Source: Massilia solisilvae
GTDB taxonomy: Bacteria; Pseudomonadota; Gammaproteobacteria; Burkholderiales; Burkholderiaceae_D
DNA: 64,000 nt
Direction of reading: 5' to 3'
NCBI RefSeq assembly: GCF_024753215.1
Contig: NZ_JANUGV010000003.1
Span: forward strand, 62,001-126,000
Below the pieces are notes generated by a model, which saw only the letters and a program-made list of their open reading frames with translations, was not told the origin of the DNA and searched no databases. A program made the position numbers and the translations under genes. Shown in pieces: positions 43,971 to 53,869 of this stretch (positions are counted from its first letter, which is position 1; each line of letters begins with the position of its first letter).

Positions 43971-45287
43971 ATGAGCAACTACGACACGACGACGCAGCAG
44001 AATCAGCGCATGGTGACCGGCCTGTTCCCCGACCGCGCCAGCGCCGAACGCGCATATGGCGCAATCTCCACCCGCGGCTACGGCAAGGACGACGTCAACC
44101 TGATGATGTCCGACAGCACCCGCAAGACCCACTTCGGCGACACCGAGACCGAACTGGGCAGCAAGGCCGCGGAAGGCGCGGGCGTGGGCGCCGGCATCGG
44201 CGGCACCATCGGCGCCGTGCTGGCGGGCGTGGCCGCCGTCGGCACTACGCTGGTGATGCCGGGCTTCGGCCTGGTGGTGGCCGGCCCGCTGGCAGCGGCG
44301 CTGGCCGGTGCCGGCGCGGGCGGCATCGCCGGCGGCCTGATCGGCGCGCTGATCGGCGCCGGGATTCCCGAAGAACGCGTCAAGCACTACGAGGAAGGCA
44401 TCAAGAACGGCGGCATCCTGATGGGCGTGCACGCGCGCTCGGACGAAGACGTCGAGCACATCCAGCGCGCCTGGACCGACAACGGCGGCTCGCACGTGAT
44501 CGGCACGGGGCTGGGCGCCGGCACCGGCGCGCTGGCCGGTGCGGGCATCGGCGCGGCCGCCGGCCCGGTGGGCTCGGCCGCAGGTGCGGTCATTGGCGGC
44601 ATTGCGGGCGGCATGGCCGGCAAAGGTGCCGGTGAAGTGGTCAACCCGAAAGCCGGCGATGACCTGTCGCAGCACTACCTGGCCAAGGGCATGGGCGCGG
44701 GCGCCGGCGCGGCGGCCGGCGCCGCTGCGGGCACGGTGGCCGGCCCGGTCGGCATGGCAGCAGGCGCCGTGATCGGCGGGCTGGCGGGGGGCGCGGCCGG
44801 CCGTGGCGCGGGCGAAGTGGTCAACCCCAAAACCGACGACCAGCTGCATGAGCACAACCTGGCGCAAGGCGTGGGCGCGGGCGGCGGCGCGGCGGCCGGT
44901 GCGGCGCTGGGCGCGGTGGGCGGCCCGGTGGGCATGGCGGCCGGTGCGGCAGTCGGTGCGCTGGCCGGCGGCGCGGTCGGCAAGGCGGCTGGCCGTGCGG
45001 TCAATCCGCAGGCGGAAGATAGCTACTGGAGCACCAACTACCAGACCCAGCCCTACTACACGCCGGGCTACACCTACGACGATTACCAGCCGGCCTACGC
45101 GCTGGGCTACAACAGCGCGGCGCGCTACCCGAGCTACGACCTGGCCGAACGCCACATGGCCGACGACTGGGACCGCGTGAAGGGCAAGTCGCGCCTGACC
45201 TGGGACCAGGCCAGGATGGCCAGCCGCGCGGCCTGGGACAAGGTCGAGCGCGCCATGCCGGGCGACTTCGACGGCGACGGACGCTGA
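43971..45287 (+). CDS. General-stress-type protein with triplicated glycine-zipper modules
   Basis: 438 residues. The N-terminal domain (about 1-160) resembles general stress protein 17M-like proteins: VTGLFPDRASAERAYGAISTRGY, DDVNLMMSDSTRK, a GxxxG-rich hydrophobic segment, and HYEEGIKNGGILMGVHARSDEDVEHIQRAW. Then three tandem modules of about 60 residues (about 180-355), each a GxxxG/AxxxG glycine zipper ending in G(E/R)xVNP(K/Q). A Tyr-rich spacer and charged tail (DRVKGKSRLTWDQA) follow. ATG after AAGGAAGG. Such zippers insert into or pack against membranes; exact function unknown. Confidence 0.75.
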   Translation: MSNYDTTTQQNQRMVTGLFPDRASAERAYGAISTRGYGKDDVNLMMSDSTRKTHFGDTETELGSKAAEGAGVGAGIGGTIGAVLAGVAAVGTTLVMPGFGLVVAGPLAAALAGAGAGGIAGGLIGALIGAGIPEERVKHYEEGIKNGGILMGVHARSDEDVEHIQRAWTDNGGSHVIGTGLGAGTGALAGAGIGAAAGPVGSAAGAVIGGIAGGMAGKGAGEVVNPKAGDDLSQHYLAKGMGAGAGAAAGAAAGTVAGPVGMAAGAVIGGLAGGAAGRGAGEVVNPKTDDQLHEHNLAQGVGAGGGAAAGAALGAVGGPVGMAAGAAVGALAGGAVGKAAGRAVNPQAEDSYWSTNYQTQPYYTPGYTYDDYQPAYALGYNSAARYPSYDLAERHMADDWDRVKGKSRLTWDQARMASRAAWDKVERAMPGDFDGDGR

Positions 45288-45293
45288 TGTGAC

Positions 45294-45325
45294 AACGGGG
45301 TTCCCGCTTGCGTGGAAACCCCGTT
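45294..45325 (+). terminator. Hairpin after the glycine-zipper gene
   Basis: AACGGGGTTCC / GGAAACCCCGTT form a long stem just after the TGA, followed by ATTC. The T tract is short, so termination strength is uncertain. Confidence 0.5.
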
Positions 45326-45333
45326 ATTCGATA

Positions 45334-45455
45334 CCAAAAGCTCGTCGTTCGGACGAAAGCCGGAACCCATGCTGAGGTGGCGCCGATGCGGCGTTACGAA
45401 ATCGCCGCGTCAGAGGATACTCAGCATGGGTCCCGGCGTCCGCCGGCACGACGGC
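45334..45455. repeat. Family 1 palindromic repeat, diverged
   Basis: Left arm CTCGTCGTTCGGACGAAAGC with CCCATGCTGAG; right arm CTCAGCATGGGTCCCGGCG ending CCGGCACGACG. The arms differ from the consensus (CGTCCGCC in place of CCTCCGCGG). It lies between a plus-strand and a minus-strand gene end. Confidence 0.72.
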
Positions 45456-45478
45456 AGTTTATTGCGCCGCCTTCCGGC

Positions 45479-46045
45479 TTACTGCTTGATCGCTTCCACC
45501 TGGATCTGCAAGCGCACCTCCGGCTGGAACTTCGGCAGCCCGTACGACACGCCAAAGTCGCCGCGGTTGAACGAGCCCGACGCATCGGCGCCGCACACCT
45601 CGCGCTTGAGCATCGGGTGCTGGATGCACTTGAAGCTGTTGATCGCCAGCTTGACCGGCTTGGTCACGCCATGCAGCGTCAGCTCGCCATTGATCTCGGC
45701 CGGCACCTCGCCCTTGAACACGACCGGGCCCTTGTAGGTCGCGCTCGGGTACTTGGTCACGTCGAGCATGTCGGCGCCCTTCACGTGGTCGTCCAGCGCC
45801 ACCAGGCCGAACTGAATGCTGGCCGGGTCGATCGCGATGTCCACCGAACCGGTCCTGGCCGCGCGGTCGAGCACCACGGTGCCGCTGGTCTTGGTGAACT
45901 TGCCGCGCCACACCGAGATGCCCATGTGGTCGGTCTCGAAGCTGGGGAAGGTGTGCTTCGGCTCGATCGTGTAGGTGTCGGCCGCGAACGCCGCGCTGGC
46001 GCACGCGCCGATCACCAGGGCCATCAGGGGTTTGCTTGCTTTCAT
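45479..46045 (-). CDS. YceI-family periplasmic protein
   Basis: 188 residues. Signal peptide (MKASKPLMALVIGACASAAFA) then a lipocalin-like YceI beta-barrel: DTYTIEPKHTFPSFETDHMGISVWRGKFTKTSG, LTLHGVTKPVKLAI, GADASGSFNRGDFGVSYGLP. The family binds long isoprenoid chains such as polyprenyl pyrophosphates or quinones. Third gene of the cytochrome b561-YceI-YceI set, 25 bases after the preceding YceI gene. Confidence 0.9.
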   Translation of the reverse strand: MKASKPLMALVIGACASAAFAADTYTIEPKHTFPSFETDHMGISVWRGKFTKTSGTVVLDRAARTGSVDIAIDPASIQFGLVALDDHVKGADMLDVTKYPSATYKGPVVFKGEVPAEINGELTLHGVTKPVKLAINSFKCIQHPMLKREVCGADASGSFNRGDFGVSYGLPKFQPEVRLQIQVEAIKQ

Positions 46046-46070
46046 TTGGACTTTCCCTCGTCGGTTGAAA

Positions 46071-46622
46071 TTACTTGGCCGCGCTCACGCGGAACTTGAT
46101 CACCACTTCGTCGGCGACGATGCTCGTGTCCTTCCACTCGCCTTCGCCCACATTGAACGCCAGCCGCCGGATCGGCAGCTGGCCCTCGAACACCTGCTTG
46201 TTGCCCTCGGTCCGGGCGACCACCGGGAAGCTGACGTCGAGCACACGGCCCTTGATGGTCAGCTTGCCCGACACCGTCAGCTTGCCCGCGCCCGCCGGCT
46301 TGATGCCGGTGGAGACGAAGGTCGCCTTCGGGAACTGCGCCGAGTTGAACCATTCCTTCTTCGCCACCTCGCCGCTGTATTCCGGGTCGCCCAGGTCCAG
46401 GCTCGCGGTGTCCACCGCCACCTGTGCGCGCGCCTTCTCGGGGTGCGCCGGGTCGTAGTCGAGCTGGGCGTCGAAGCGCTTGAATCTGGCATCGACCGGC
46501 ACGTTCATCTGCTTGAACACGGCGCTGATGCTGCTGTTGGCCGAATCGGCCTTGTAGGGGGCGGCGCCGGCGACCGACACCGCGAACAGCGGCGCGAGCA
46601 TCAGCAGGCGGAATGACTTCAT
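46071..46622 (-). CDS. YceI-family periplasmic protein
   Basis: 183 residues with a signal peptide (MKSFRLLMLAPLFAVSVAGA) and a YceI barrel (YKADSANSSISAVFKQMNVPVDARFKRFDAQLDYDP, KLTIKGRVLDVSFPV). It is a distant paralogue of the next gene. Start ATG after AAGGAGAACCC; it overlaps the cytochrome b561 stop by 4 bases (ATGA), so the two are coupled. A b561 plus YceI pair suggests a quinone-linked redox function at the inner membrane. Confidence 0.9.
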   Translation of the reverse strand: MKSFRLLMLAPLFAVSVAGAAPYKADSANSSISAVFKQMNVPVDARFKRFDAQLDYDPAHPEKARAQVAVDTASLDLGDPEYSGEVAKKEWFNSAQFPKATFVSTGIKPAGAGKLTVSGKLTIKGRVLDVSFPVVARTEGNKQVFEGQLPIRRLAFNVGEGEWKDTSIVADEVVIKFRVSAAK

Positions 46623-47167
46623 GGGTTCTCCTTGGTTGGGGCAAACGGCAGCATGCGTGCGAGCAGGCCGTCGCGGTCGACGAACTGGTGCTTGAGCGCG
46701 GCGGCCAGGTGCAGCGCCACGGCTGCGGCCAGCGACATGTCGAGCCAGTAGTGCACCGCGCGCAGCACGGGTTTCAGGGCCGGGTCGGGGCCGAACAGCA
46801 CCGGCAGCTCGAACACGCCCAGATACACCACCTTCACGCCAGCGGCCAGCGAAAACGCGTAGCCGGACAGCGGCACCGCGAAGATCAGCACATACAGCAG
46901 CGCGTGCAGGCCGTGCGCGGCGCCTTGCTGCCAGGCCGGCGTCGAGGCGGGCAGGGCCGGCGGCCGGTGGCCGAGGCGCCACAGCAGGCGCAGCACCGCC
47001 AGCCCCAGCACCGTCACGCCCAGCCACTTGTGCCACGACACATAGCGCAGCTTGGCCGGCGTCAGGCCCGGGATGTCGGTCATCACCAGGCCGAGCACAA
47101 AGGCGGCCACGATCAGCAGGGCGATCAGCCAGTGCAGGACGATGGCCGGAATGGTGTAGCGTTGCAT
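46619..47167 (-). CDS. Cytochrome b561
   Basis: 182-residue inner-membrane dihaem b-type cytochrome with four segments: IPAIVLHWLIALLIVAAFVLG, VSWHKWLGVTVLGLAVLRLLW, GLHALLYVLIFAVPLSGYAFS, VHYWLDMSLAAAVALHLAAAL. Haem-ligand His occur in LHW, SWHKW, HALLY and HYWLD/LHL. The family transfers electrons from ubiquinol, for example to superoxide. First gene of the operon with two yceI genes; AT-rich DNA upstream contains a near-palindrome. Confidence 0.9.
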   Translation of the reverse strand: MQRYTIPAIVLHWLIALLIVAAFVLGLVMTDIPGLTPAKLRYVSWHKWLGVTVLGLAVLRLLWRLGHRPPALPASTPAWQQGAAHGLHALLYVLIFAVPLSGYAFSLAAGVKVVYLGVFELPVLFGPDPALKPVLRAVHYWLDMSLAAAVALHLAAALKHQFVDRDGLLARMLPFAPTKENP

Positions 47168-47173
47168 TTTTAG

Positions 47174-47191
47174 AATTAGTACGTATTAGAA
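47174..47191 (-). promoter_or_regulatory. AT-rich near-palindrome upstream of cytochrome b561
   Basis: TTAGTACGTATTAG with flanking GAA and AAC is a nearly symmetrical element centred on ACGT. It lies within 25 bases of the start codon in an AT-rich stretch, where an operator would be expected. No regulator is assigned. Confidence 0.3.
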
Positions 47192-47318
47192 CAAAATAGT
47201 ATCAAGAAACTACAGCGCCTGCGCGCGCCTCGAAACGCCACAAGACACGGAAGGAATGTAAAATCTGCGATTATCGGTTTAGCAAAAATAACCTCAAGCT
47301 ACGTTGTCCGCAAGACGC

Positions 47319-49271
47319 ATGAGCATTATGCACGAGACCGGCTCACCCGCCCGACGCCTGCTGGCCCTGTTTGCCGGCCTGGCGCTGGCGCTGCCTGCGC
47401 GCGCGGCGCCGCAGGTGCAGGGCGAGCTGGCCGACATGACGATCGAGGAGCTGGCCAACATCCAGGTCACCTCGGTGTCCAAGAAGCCGGAGCGCCTGAT
47501 CGACGCGCCGGCGTCGGTGTACGTGATCACCGCCGAGGACATCCGCCGCTCGGGTGCGGCCACACTGCCCGAGGTGCTGCGGCTGGCGCCGAACCTGCAG
47601 GTGGCGCAGACCAGCAACGAGACGTATTCGATCACCGCGCGCGGCATGAACGGCAGCAGCAACAGTCCGCCCAACAAGCTGCTGGTGCTGGTGGACGGGC
47701 GCTCGGTGTACACGCCGCTGTTCTCGGGCGTGTTCTGGGACGCGCAGGACGTGCTGCTCGAGGACGTCGAGCGCATCGAGGTGATCAGCGGGCCGGGCGG
47801 CACGCTGTGGGGCGTCAACGCGGTCACTGGCGTCATCAATATCACCACGCGCTCGGCGCACCAGACCAGCGGCACGCTGGCGCTGGCGCGCGCGGCCAGC
47901 GATGGCGCCGATGCCGCGCTGCGCTACGGCGCCACCAGCGGCACGGCCAGCTGGCGCGTGGTCGCAAAGACCCTGGTCCGCTCGCACAATGAGCTGGCGT
48001 CGGGCGCACCGGTCAACGACGGCTGGCACCAGTCGCAGCTGGGCTTTCGTGCCGACTGGGAGCGCGGGGCCGACCGTTTCGGCGTGAACGCCAACGCGTA
48101 TCGCGGCAAGCAGGAGCAGCCGGAGCCGGGCCTGATCAACGTGCCCGGCTCGGACCAGCGGCTCGGGACCATCCGCACCGAAGGCGCCAACCTCACCGCG
48201 CACTGGCAACGCCTGCTCGACGACGGCGGCACGCTGGGCGTGCAGGCCTATCTCGACTACACCCGGCGCGAGGTGCCGCCCAGCTTTACCGAATCGCTCG
48301 ACATCGCCGACCTGCAGCTGCAGCACTCGCTGCCGGCGCTTGGCGCGCACAGCGTGGTGTGGGGCGTGAACTACCGGCACAGCCGGGATCGGGTCACGAA
48401 CAGCGACATCGTCGCTTTCCTGCCGGCCGACGACAGGCAGGCTTGGTCCAGCGTGTTCGCGCAGGACGAGATCGGCCTGTCGGACAAGCTGCGCCTGACC
48501 GTGGGCGCGCGGGTCGAGCGCAATCCCTACACCGGCAGCGAATGGCTGCCGACCGCGCGGCTGGCGTACAAGCCGGCAGCCGGGCATGCGCTGTGGGCCA
48601 GCGCTTCGCGCACGGTGCGCGCGCCCTCGCGCATCGACGTCGATGCCTTCGTGCCCGGCCAGCCGCCCTACATCGTGGCCGGCGGCCCGCTGGTGCGCTC
48701 CGAGGTGGCCAGGGTGTATGAGATGGGCTATCGCGGTCAGCCGGCGGCCGGGCTGTCGTATTCGCTGGCGCTGTTCCACAACGACTACGACCACCTGCGC
48801 ACGGTGGAGCTGCTGCCCAGCGGCACGGCGCTTGCATTCGCCAGCCTGATGGAAGGCACGGCCGATGGGGTGGAAGCGTGGGGCAGTTACCAGGTGACGG
48901 AACAATGGCGCCTGTCGGCCGGGTTCACGGCCTTGCGCGAACGGTTCCGGCTCAAGCCCGGCAGTAACAGCGTGGGGGACCCAGCCACGAGCGGGTTCGA
49001 TCCGGCGCATACGGCGCAGCTCCGGTCGAGCTACAGCTTCGATGACCGGCGCGAACTGGAGGTGGCTGTGCGCAACGTGGGGGCGCTGGCGATCGGGCCG
49101 GTGTCGGGCTACACGGCGGTGGATGCGCGCTTCGGGTGGTGGTTGTCGCGCGAACTGGAGCTGTCCGTGAGCGGACAGAACCTGAACGGCTCACATGCCG
49201 AGTTCGGGCCGGTGGGCACGCGCATGGAGGTGCCGCGCAGGGTGGCGGTGAAACTGGTGTGGCGGCGCTGA
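47319..49271 (+). CDS. TonB-dependent outer-membrane receptor
   Basis: About 650 residues. Signal peptide (ARRLLALFAGLALALPARA), then a plug domain with MTIEELANIQVTSVSKKPERLIDAPASVYVITAEDIRRSGAATLPEVLRLAPNLQV and RIEVISGPGGTLWGVNAVTGVINI. A 22-strand barrel follows and ends in VPRRVAVKLVWRR. The plug is of the class close to BtuB-like and CirA-like receptors; the ligand is not evident. The start is uncertain: ATG at 47319 or 47328, without a good ribosome-binding site. It stands alone between two gene blocks. Confidence 0.87.
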   Translation: MSIMHETGSPARRLLALFAGLALALPARAAPQVQGELADMTIEELANIQVTSVSKKPERLIDAPASVYVITAEDIRRSGAATLPEVLRLAPNLQVAQTSNETYSITARGMNGSSNSPPNKLLVLVDGRSVYTPLFSGVFWDAQDVLLEDVERIEVISGPGGTLWGVNAVTGVINITTRSAHQTSGTLALARAASDGADAALRYGATSGTASWRVVAKTLVRSHNELASGAPVNDGWHQSQLGFRADWERGADRFGVNANAYRGKQEQPEPGLINVPGSDQRLGTIRTEGANLTAHWQRLLDDGGTLGVQAYLDYTRREVPPSFTESLDIADLQLQHSLPALGAHSVVWGVNYRHSRDRVTNSDIVAFLPADDRQAWSSVFAQDEIGLSDKLRLTVGARVERNPYTGSEWLPTARLAYKPAAGHALWASASRTVRAPSRIDVDAFVPGQPPYIVAGGPLVRSEVARVYEMGYRGQPAAGLSYSLALFHNDYDHLRTVELLPSGTALAFASLMEGTADGVEAWGSYQVTEQWRLSAGFTALRERFRLKPGSNSVGDPATSGFDPAHTAQLRSSYSFDDRRELEVAVRNVGALAIGPVSGYTAVDARFGWWLSRELELSVSGQNLNGSHAEFGPVGTRMEVPRRVAVKLVWRR

Positions 49272-49289
49272 GGCCACCGTTAGCCCAAC

Positions 49290-49372
49290 GACGTCGTTCC
49301 CGCGCAGGCGGGAACCCATAGACCGCGTGCCAGGACGCTCAGCATGGGTTCCCGCCTGCGCGGGAACGACGG
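49290..49372. repeat. Family 1 palindromic repeat, short copy
   Basis: Left arm GACGTCGTTCCCGCGCAGGC with GGGAACCCAT; right arm GCTCAGCATGGGTTCCCGCC ending GCGCGGGAACGACG. The loop is only about 25 bases. It lies between the ends of the convergent TonB receptor and purB genes, a good site for a two-way terminator. Confidence 0.82.
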
Positions 49373-49416
49373 GTTGAAGGGGCTGGTATGGTCGGCTCCG
49401 TTGGCGGAGCCCGTCA

Positions 49417-50911
<1,495 letters not shown>

Positions 50912-50939
50912 GTCATCCAATCCTCTTACCTGAGCATTT

Positions 50940-51554
50940 ATGAAACTCATCGGTTCTGTCACCAGTCCCTACGTGCGCAAAGTCCGTGTCGTCATGGCGG
51001 AAAAAAAGGTCGATTATTCGCTCGAGCTGGACAACGTCTGGGGCGCGGAGACCAGGATCCACCAGTCCAACCCGCTGGGCAAGGTGCCTTGCCTGGTCAT
51101 GGAAGACGGCAGCGCGATGTACGACTCGCGCGTGATCGCCGAATACCTCGATACGCTCACCCCGGTGTGCAAGCTGCTGCCGCCCAACGGGCGCGACCGG
51201 GCCGACGTCAAGGTCTGGGAAGCGCTGGCCGACGGCGTGCTCGACGCGGCCGTGCTGGTGCGCCTGGAGCGCACACTGCGCCCCCGCGAGCAGCAGAGCG
51301 AGGCATGGATCGAGCGCCAGATGGTCAAGGTGTGCACCGGCCTGCACGTCATGTCGCAGAACCTGGGCGACTCGCCGTTCTGCATGGGTAACCACTACAC
51401 GCTGGCGGACGTGGCGGTGGGCTGCTGCCTCGGCTGGCTCAGCTTCCGCTTCCCCGAGATCGGCTGGCGCGAGGAATACCCCAACCTGGCACGCCTGTTC
51501 GACAAGCTGTCCGAACGCGCGTCGTTCAAGGACACCGCTCCCTACGAGCCGTGA
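50940..51554 (+). CDS. Glutathione S-transferase family protein
   Basis: 204 residues. N-terminal thioredoxin-like domain with the YibF-like start MKLIGSVTSPYVRKVRVVMAEKKVDY (Ser in the SPYVR position of the active site) and NPLGKVPCLVMEDGSAMYDSRVIAEYLD, then a helical C-terminal domain with YTLADVAVGCCLGWLSFR. Cytosolic; the substrate is unknown. Its stop overlaps the GTG start of the following kinase gene by four bases (GTGA), so the two are co-translated. Confidence 0.88.
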   Translation: MKLIGSVTSPYVRKVRVVMAEKKVDYSLELDNVWGAETRIHQSNPLGKVPCLVMEDGSAMYDSRVIAEYLDTLTPVCKLLPPNGRDRADVKVWEALADGVLDAAVLVRLERTLRPREQQSEAWIERQMVKVCTGLHVMSQNLGDSPFCMGNHYTLADVAVGCCLGWLSFRFPEIGWREEYPNLARLFDKLSERASFKDTAPYEP

Positions 51555-52459
51555 GCGGGCAGCGTTCAGCGCCGGTCCTGTTTGGCGAAGCCCTGGTCGA
51601 TGATTTCGGCGACCACCAGGTGGCCGGCGGCGCGCCGTTCAACGTCGCGCGCCACCTGGCCGCGTTCGGCGAACGGCCTTTGCTGGTCACCCGCATCGGT
51701 AACGACGCCAACGGCGAGCTGGTGCGGGCCGAATTCGAACGGTTCGGCATGTCCACCGCAGGCCTGCAAACCGATCCGGATCTGCCGACCGGCCGCGTGC
51801 TCGTCAAGACGTTCGGGCACAGCCACCAATTCGAGATCCTGCCCGGCCAGGCCTATGACGCGATCGATGCCGCGCTCGCCGTGCAGGCCTTGTCGGAGGT
51901 GACCCCGTCCGCGCTGTATTTCGGCACGCTCGCCCAGCGCGATGCGCGCTCGCACGCTGCACTGGCGGCACTGGCGTGCGCCTGCCCGGGGCCGCGCTTT
52001 CTCGACCTGAACCTGCGTGACGACGAGCTGGACGACGCCTGCATCGACGAATCGCTGCAGCTGGCCAATGTCGCCAAGCTGAGCGAGGACGAACTGGCCG
52101 CGCTGGTGGTGCGGCGCGACCTGTACTACTCGTCGTTCGAAGACAGCTGCCGCGAGCTGATCGGCCTGTTCGACCTGGAAGCCGTGCTGCTGACGCTGGG
52201 CGAGGGCGGCGCACGCTATGTGGACCGCGAAAGCCGGCTGAAGGAAAAAGCGGCACGGGTGCAGGTGCGCGACACGGTGGGCGCGGGCGACGCCTTTTCG
52301 GCGGTATGGCTGTACGGAATGTCGCGTGGCTGGTCCTGCATCGAGATGCTGGAGCAGGCCACCGCGTTCGCCGGGGCGATCTGCACCATCCGCGGCGCCG
52401 TGCCGCAGGACCTCGGCTTTTATGAACCCTGGCTGCGGCGCTGGGAGCAGATCGACTGA
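51551..52459 (+). CDS. PfkB-family carbohydrate kinase (fructokinase-like)
   Basis: 302 residues from a GTG start inside the overlap with the GST gene. The N-terminal part LFGEALVDDFGDHQVAGGAPFNVARHLAAFG carries the sugar-binding GGAPFN motif, and the C-terminal signature RDTVGAGDAFSAVWL holds the catalytic Asp and anion hole. Closest in pattern to fructokinases and ribokinase-like enzymes. No sugar transporter or other catabolic gene is nearby, so the substrate is open. Confidence 0.87.
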   Translation: MSGQRSAPVLFGEALVDDFGDHQVAGGAPFNVARHLAAFGERPLLVTRIGNDANGELVRAEFERFGMSTAGLQTDPDLPTGRVLVKTFGHSHQFEILPGQAYDAIDAALAVQALSEVTPSALYFGTLAQRDARSHAALAALACACPGPRFLDLNLRDDELDDACIDESLQLANVAKLSEDELAALVVRRDLYYSSFEDSCRELIGLFDLEAVLLTLGEGGARYVDRESRLKEKAARVQVRDTVGAGDAFSAVWLYGMSRGWSCIEMLEQATAFAGAICTIRGAVPQDLGFYEPWLRRWEQID

Positions 52460-52466
52460 ACCGCGT

Positions 52467-52940
52467 TCACGCGTCGATCATCTGCGCCTGCAGGTAGTTC
52501 TGCAGGCCGATCTTCACGATCAGGTCGAGCTGGGTTTCGAGCCAGTCGATGTGTTCCTCGGTGTCTTCCAGGATGGCCAGCAGGATGTCGCGCGAGACGT
52601 AGTCGGCCGCCACCTCGCAGGCGGCAATGCCTTCCTTGACCGTCTGCTGGGCCGCGCGCTCGAGCTTGAGGTCGCATTCCAGCATTTCCTGGGCCGATTC
52701 GCCCACCAGCAGCTTGTGCAGCGCCTGCAGGTTGGGCAGGCCGTCGAGCGTGAGGATGCGCTCGATGAGCTTGTCGGCATGCTTCATCTCGCCGATCGAC
52801 TCGTCGTATTCCTTCTTGCCCAGCTTGACGAGGCCCCAGTGCCGGTACATGCGCGCGTGCAGGAAGTACTGGTTGGTTGCGGTCAGTTCGTTGGTCAGCT
52901 GCGCGTTGAGCAGCCGGATGATGTTCGGATCGCCCTTCAT
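52467..52940 (-). CDS. bfr: Bacterioferritin
   Basis: 157-residue 24-mer iron storage protein. Haem ligand Met52 (EMKHAD) and ferroxidase residues Glu18, Glu51, His54, Glu94 and His130 are in place. At the position of Glu127 the sequence [10 protein letters not shown] aligns a Thr, with Glu at 128 and 129. Start ATG after AAGGGCGACAC. It lies 250 bases upstream of bfd, whose product releases iron from Bfr. It converges on the kinase gene with a 7-base gap. Confidence 0.93.
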   Translation of the reverse strand: MKGDPNIIRLLNAQLTNELTATNQYFLHARMYRHWGLVKLGKKEYDESIGEMKHADKLIERILTLDGLPNLQALHKLLVGESAQEMLECDLKLERAAQQTVKEGIAACEVAADYVSRDILLAILEDTEEHIDWLETQLDLIVKIGLQNYLQAQMIDA

Positions 52941-53042
52941 GTGTCGCCCTTGCGTGGTGTTGTGCAAACACTCTAGCGCAGGCGTTCCGGACGTGGCGCG
53001 CGACCGGATTCGCTGCGGTGCGCGTATCGACATCCCCCAAAC

Positions 53043-53153
53043 AACGTCGTCCCCGCGCCAGGCGGGGACCCATGCTGAGTACGCGCCGTGGTGGGCCCGT
53101 CAATGGGCGGCTGCGCAAGCGGTCTATGGGTCCCCGCCTCCGCGGGGACGACG
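53043..53153. repeat. Family 1 palindromic repeat
   Basis: Left arm AACGTCGTCCCCGCGCCAGG with CCCATGCTGAG; right arm CTATGGGTCCCCGCCTCCG followed by CGGGGACGACG. It lies between bfd and bfr (both minus strand) and may end bfd transcription. Confidence 0.83.
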
Positions 53154-53190
53154 TTTCGGGGCTGGTGGTACTCGTTACTTCCTGGAACGC

Positions 53191-53400
53191 TCAGGCAGAG
53201 GTAGTGCTCTTCTTGTAATGCAGCTCCGTGACCTTGCTGTCCAGGTGCTCATTGAGCACGTCGCGCGCATAGCTGACGCATTTGCCGCAGCAGGTGCCCA
53301 CGCCCAGTTCCCGGTGCAGTTCCGGCATCGACGAAATCCCCAGGTCCACCGCCTGGCGGATTTCGCGGTCCGAGATGTTGTTGCAGACACAGACGATCAT
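53191..53400 (-). CDS. bfd: Bacterioferritin-associated ferredoxin
   Basis: 69 residues with a [2Fe-2S] cluster held by Cys4, Cys6, Cys38 and Cys41 (CVCN and TCCGKC), exactly as in known Bfd. It binds bacterioferritin and reduces its iron for release when iron is scarce. The perfect Fur box 32 bases upstream shows iron-repressed expression, as expected. Divergent from feoA, so both iron-release and iron-uptake genes share the same regulatory region. Confidence 0.94.
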   Translation of the reverse strand: MIVCVCNNISDREIRQAVDLGISSMPELHRELGVGTCCGKCVSYARDVLNEHLDSKVTELHYKKSTTSA

Positions 53401-53431
53401 CGTTTTCTTTCCTTGCCGTTTCGACTAGAAG

Positions 53432-53450
53432 AATGAGAATCATTCTCATT
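53432..53450. promoter_or_regulatory. Fur box between bfd and feoA
   Basis: AATGAGAATCATTCTCATT is a perfect 9-1-9 palindrome fitting the 19-bp Fur box. It is 32 bases from the bfd start and 114 from feoA. Confidence 0.85.
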
Positions 53451-53537
53451 TGTGGTATATTCTCGCCAAACGCGGCTGCGGACGCAAGCATTTTGTTGCC
53501 GAATTGAGGCAAAGCAGCCCATCGTATACAAATCGCA

Positions 53538-53556
53538 AATAGAAATTATTCGCATT
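53538..53556. promoter_or_regulatory. Second Fur-like box upstream of feoA
   Basis: AATAGAAATTATTCGCATT agrees with the perfect Fur box at 53432 in 14 of 19 positions and ends 8 bases before the feoA start. Likely a weaker Fur site for feo. Confidence 0.55.
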
Positions 53557-53563
53557 TAGGTTT

Positions 53564-53866
53564 ATGATGTTCTCATCTGTCCATCCGGCTTACGCGCACC
53601 ACACCATGACCCTGGCATCGACCCTGACCACCCTGGACGCCCTGAAAGCGGGGCAGAGCGGCATTGTGATCCACCTGGCGCCCTCCGGCGGCTCGGACGG
53701 GATCGACGTGCCGCGCCGGCTGATGGAGCTGGGCTTCGTGCCGGGCGAGCGTATCCGCATGCTCAAGCGCGGGCTGCCCGGCGGCCCGCTGGCGGTGAAG
53801 GTCGGCCAGTCCACCTTCGCCCTGCGCCGCTTCGAGGCGGCGCTGGTCTCGATCAAGCCCGAGTAA
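53564..53866 (+). CDS. feoA: FeoA ferrous iron transport protein
   Basis: 100 residues from ATG at 53564, or 99 from 53567, both after TTTAGG; an internal ATG at 53606 would give 86. The SH3-like FeoA domain covers the rest: LDALKAGQSGIVIHLAP, RRLMELGFVPGERIRMLKRGLPGGPLAVKVGQSTFALRRFEAALV. It regulates or stabilises FeoB. It ends 3 bases before feoB. Fur boxes upstream indicate iron repression. Confidence 0.92.
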   Translation: MMFSSVHPAYAHHTMTLASTLTTLDALKAGQSGIVIHLAPSGGSDGIDVPRRLMELGFVPGERIRMLKRGLPGGPLAVKVGQSTFALRRFEAALVSIKPE

Positions 53867-53869
53867 GTC

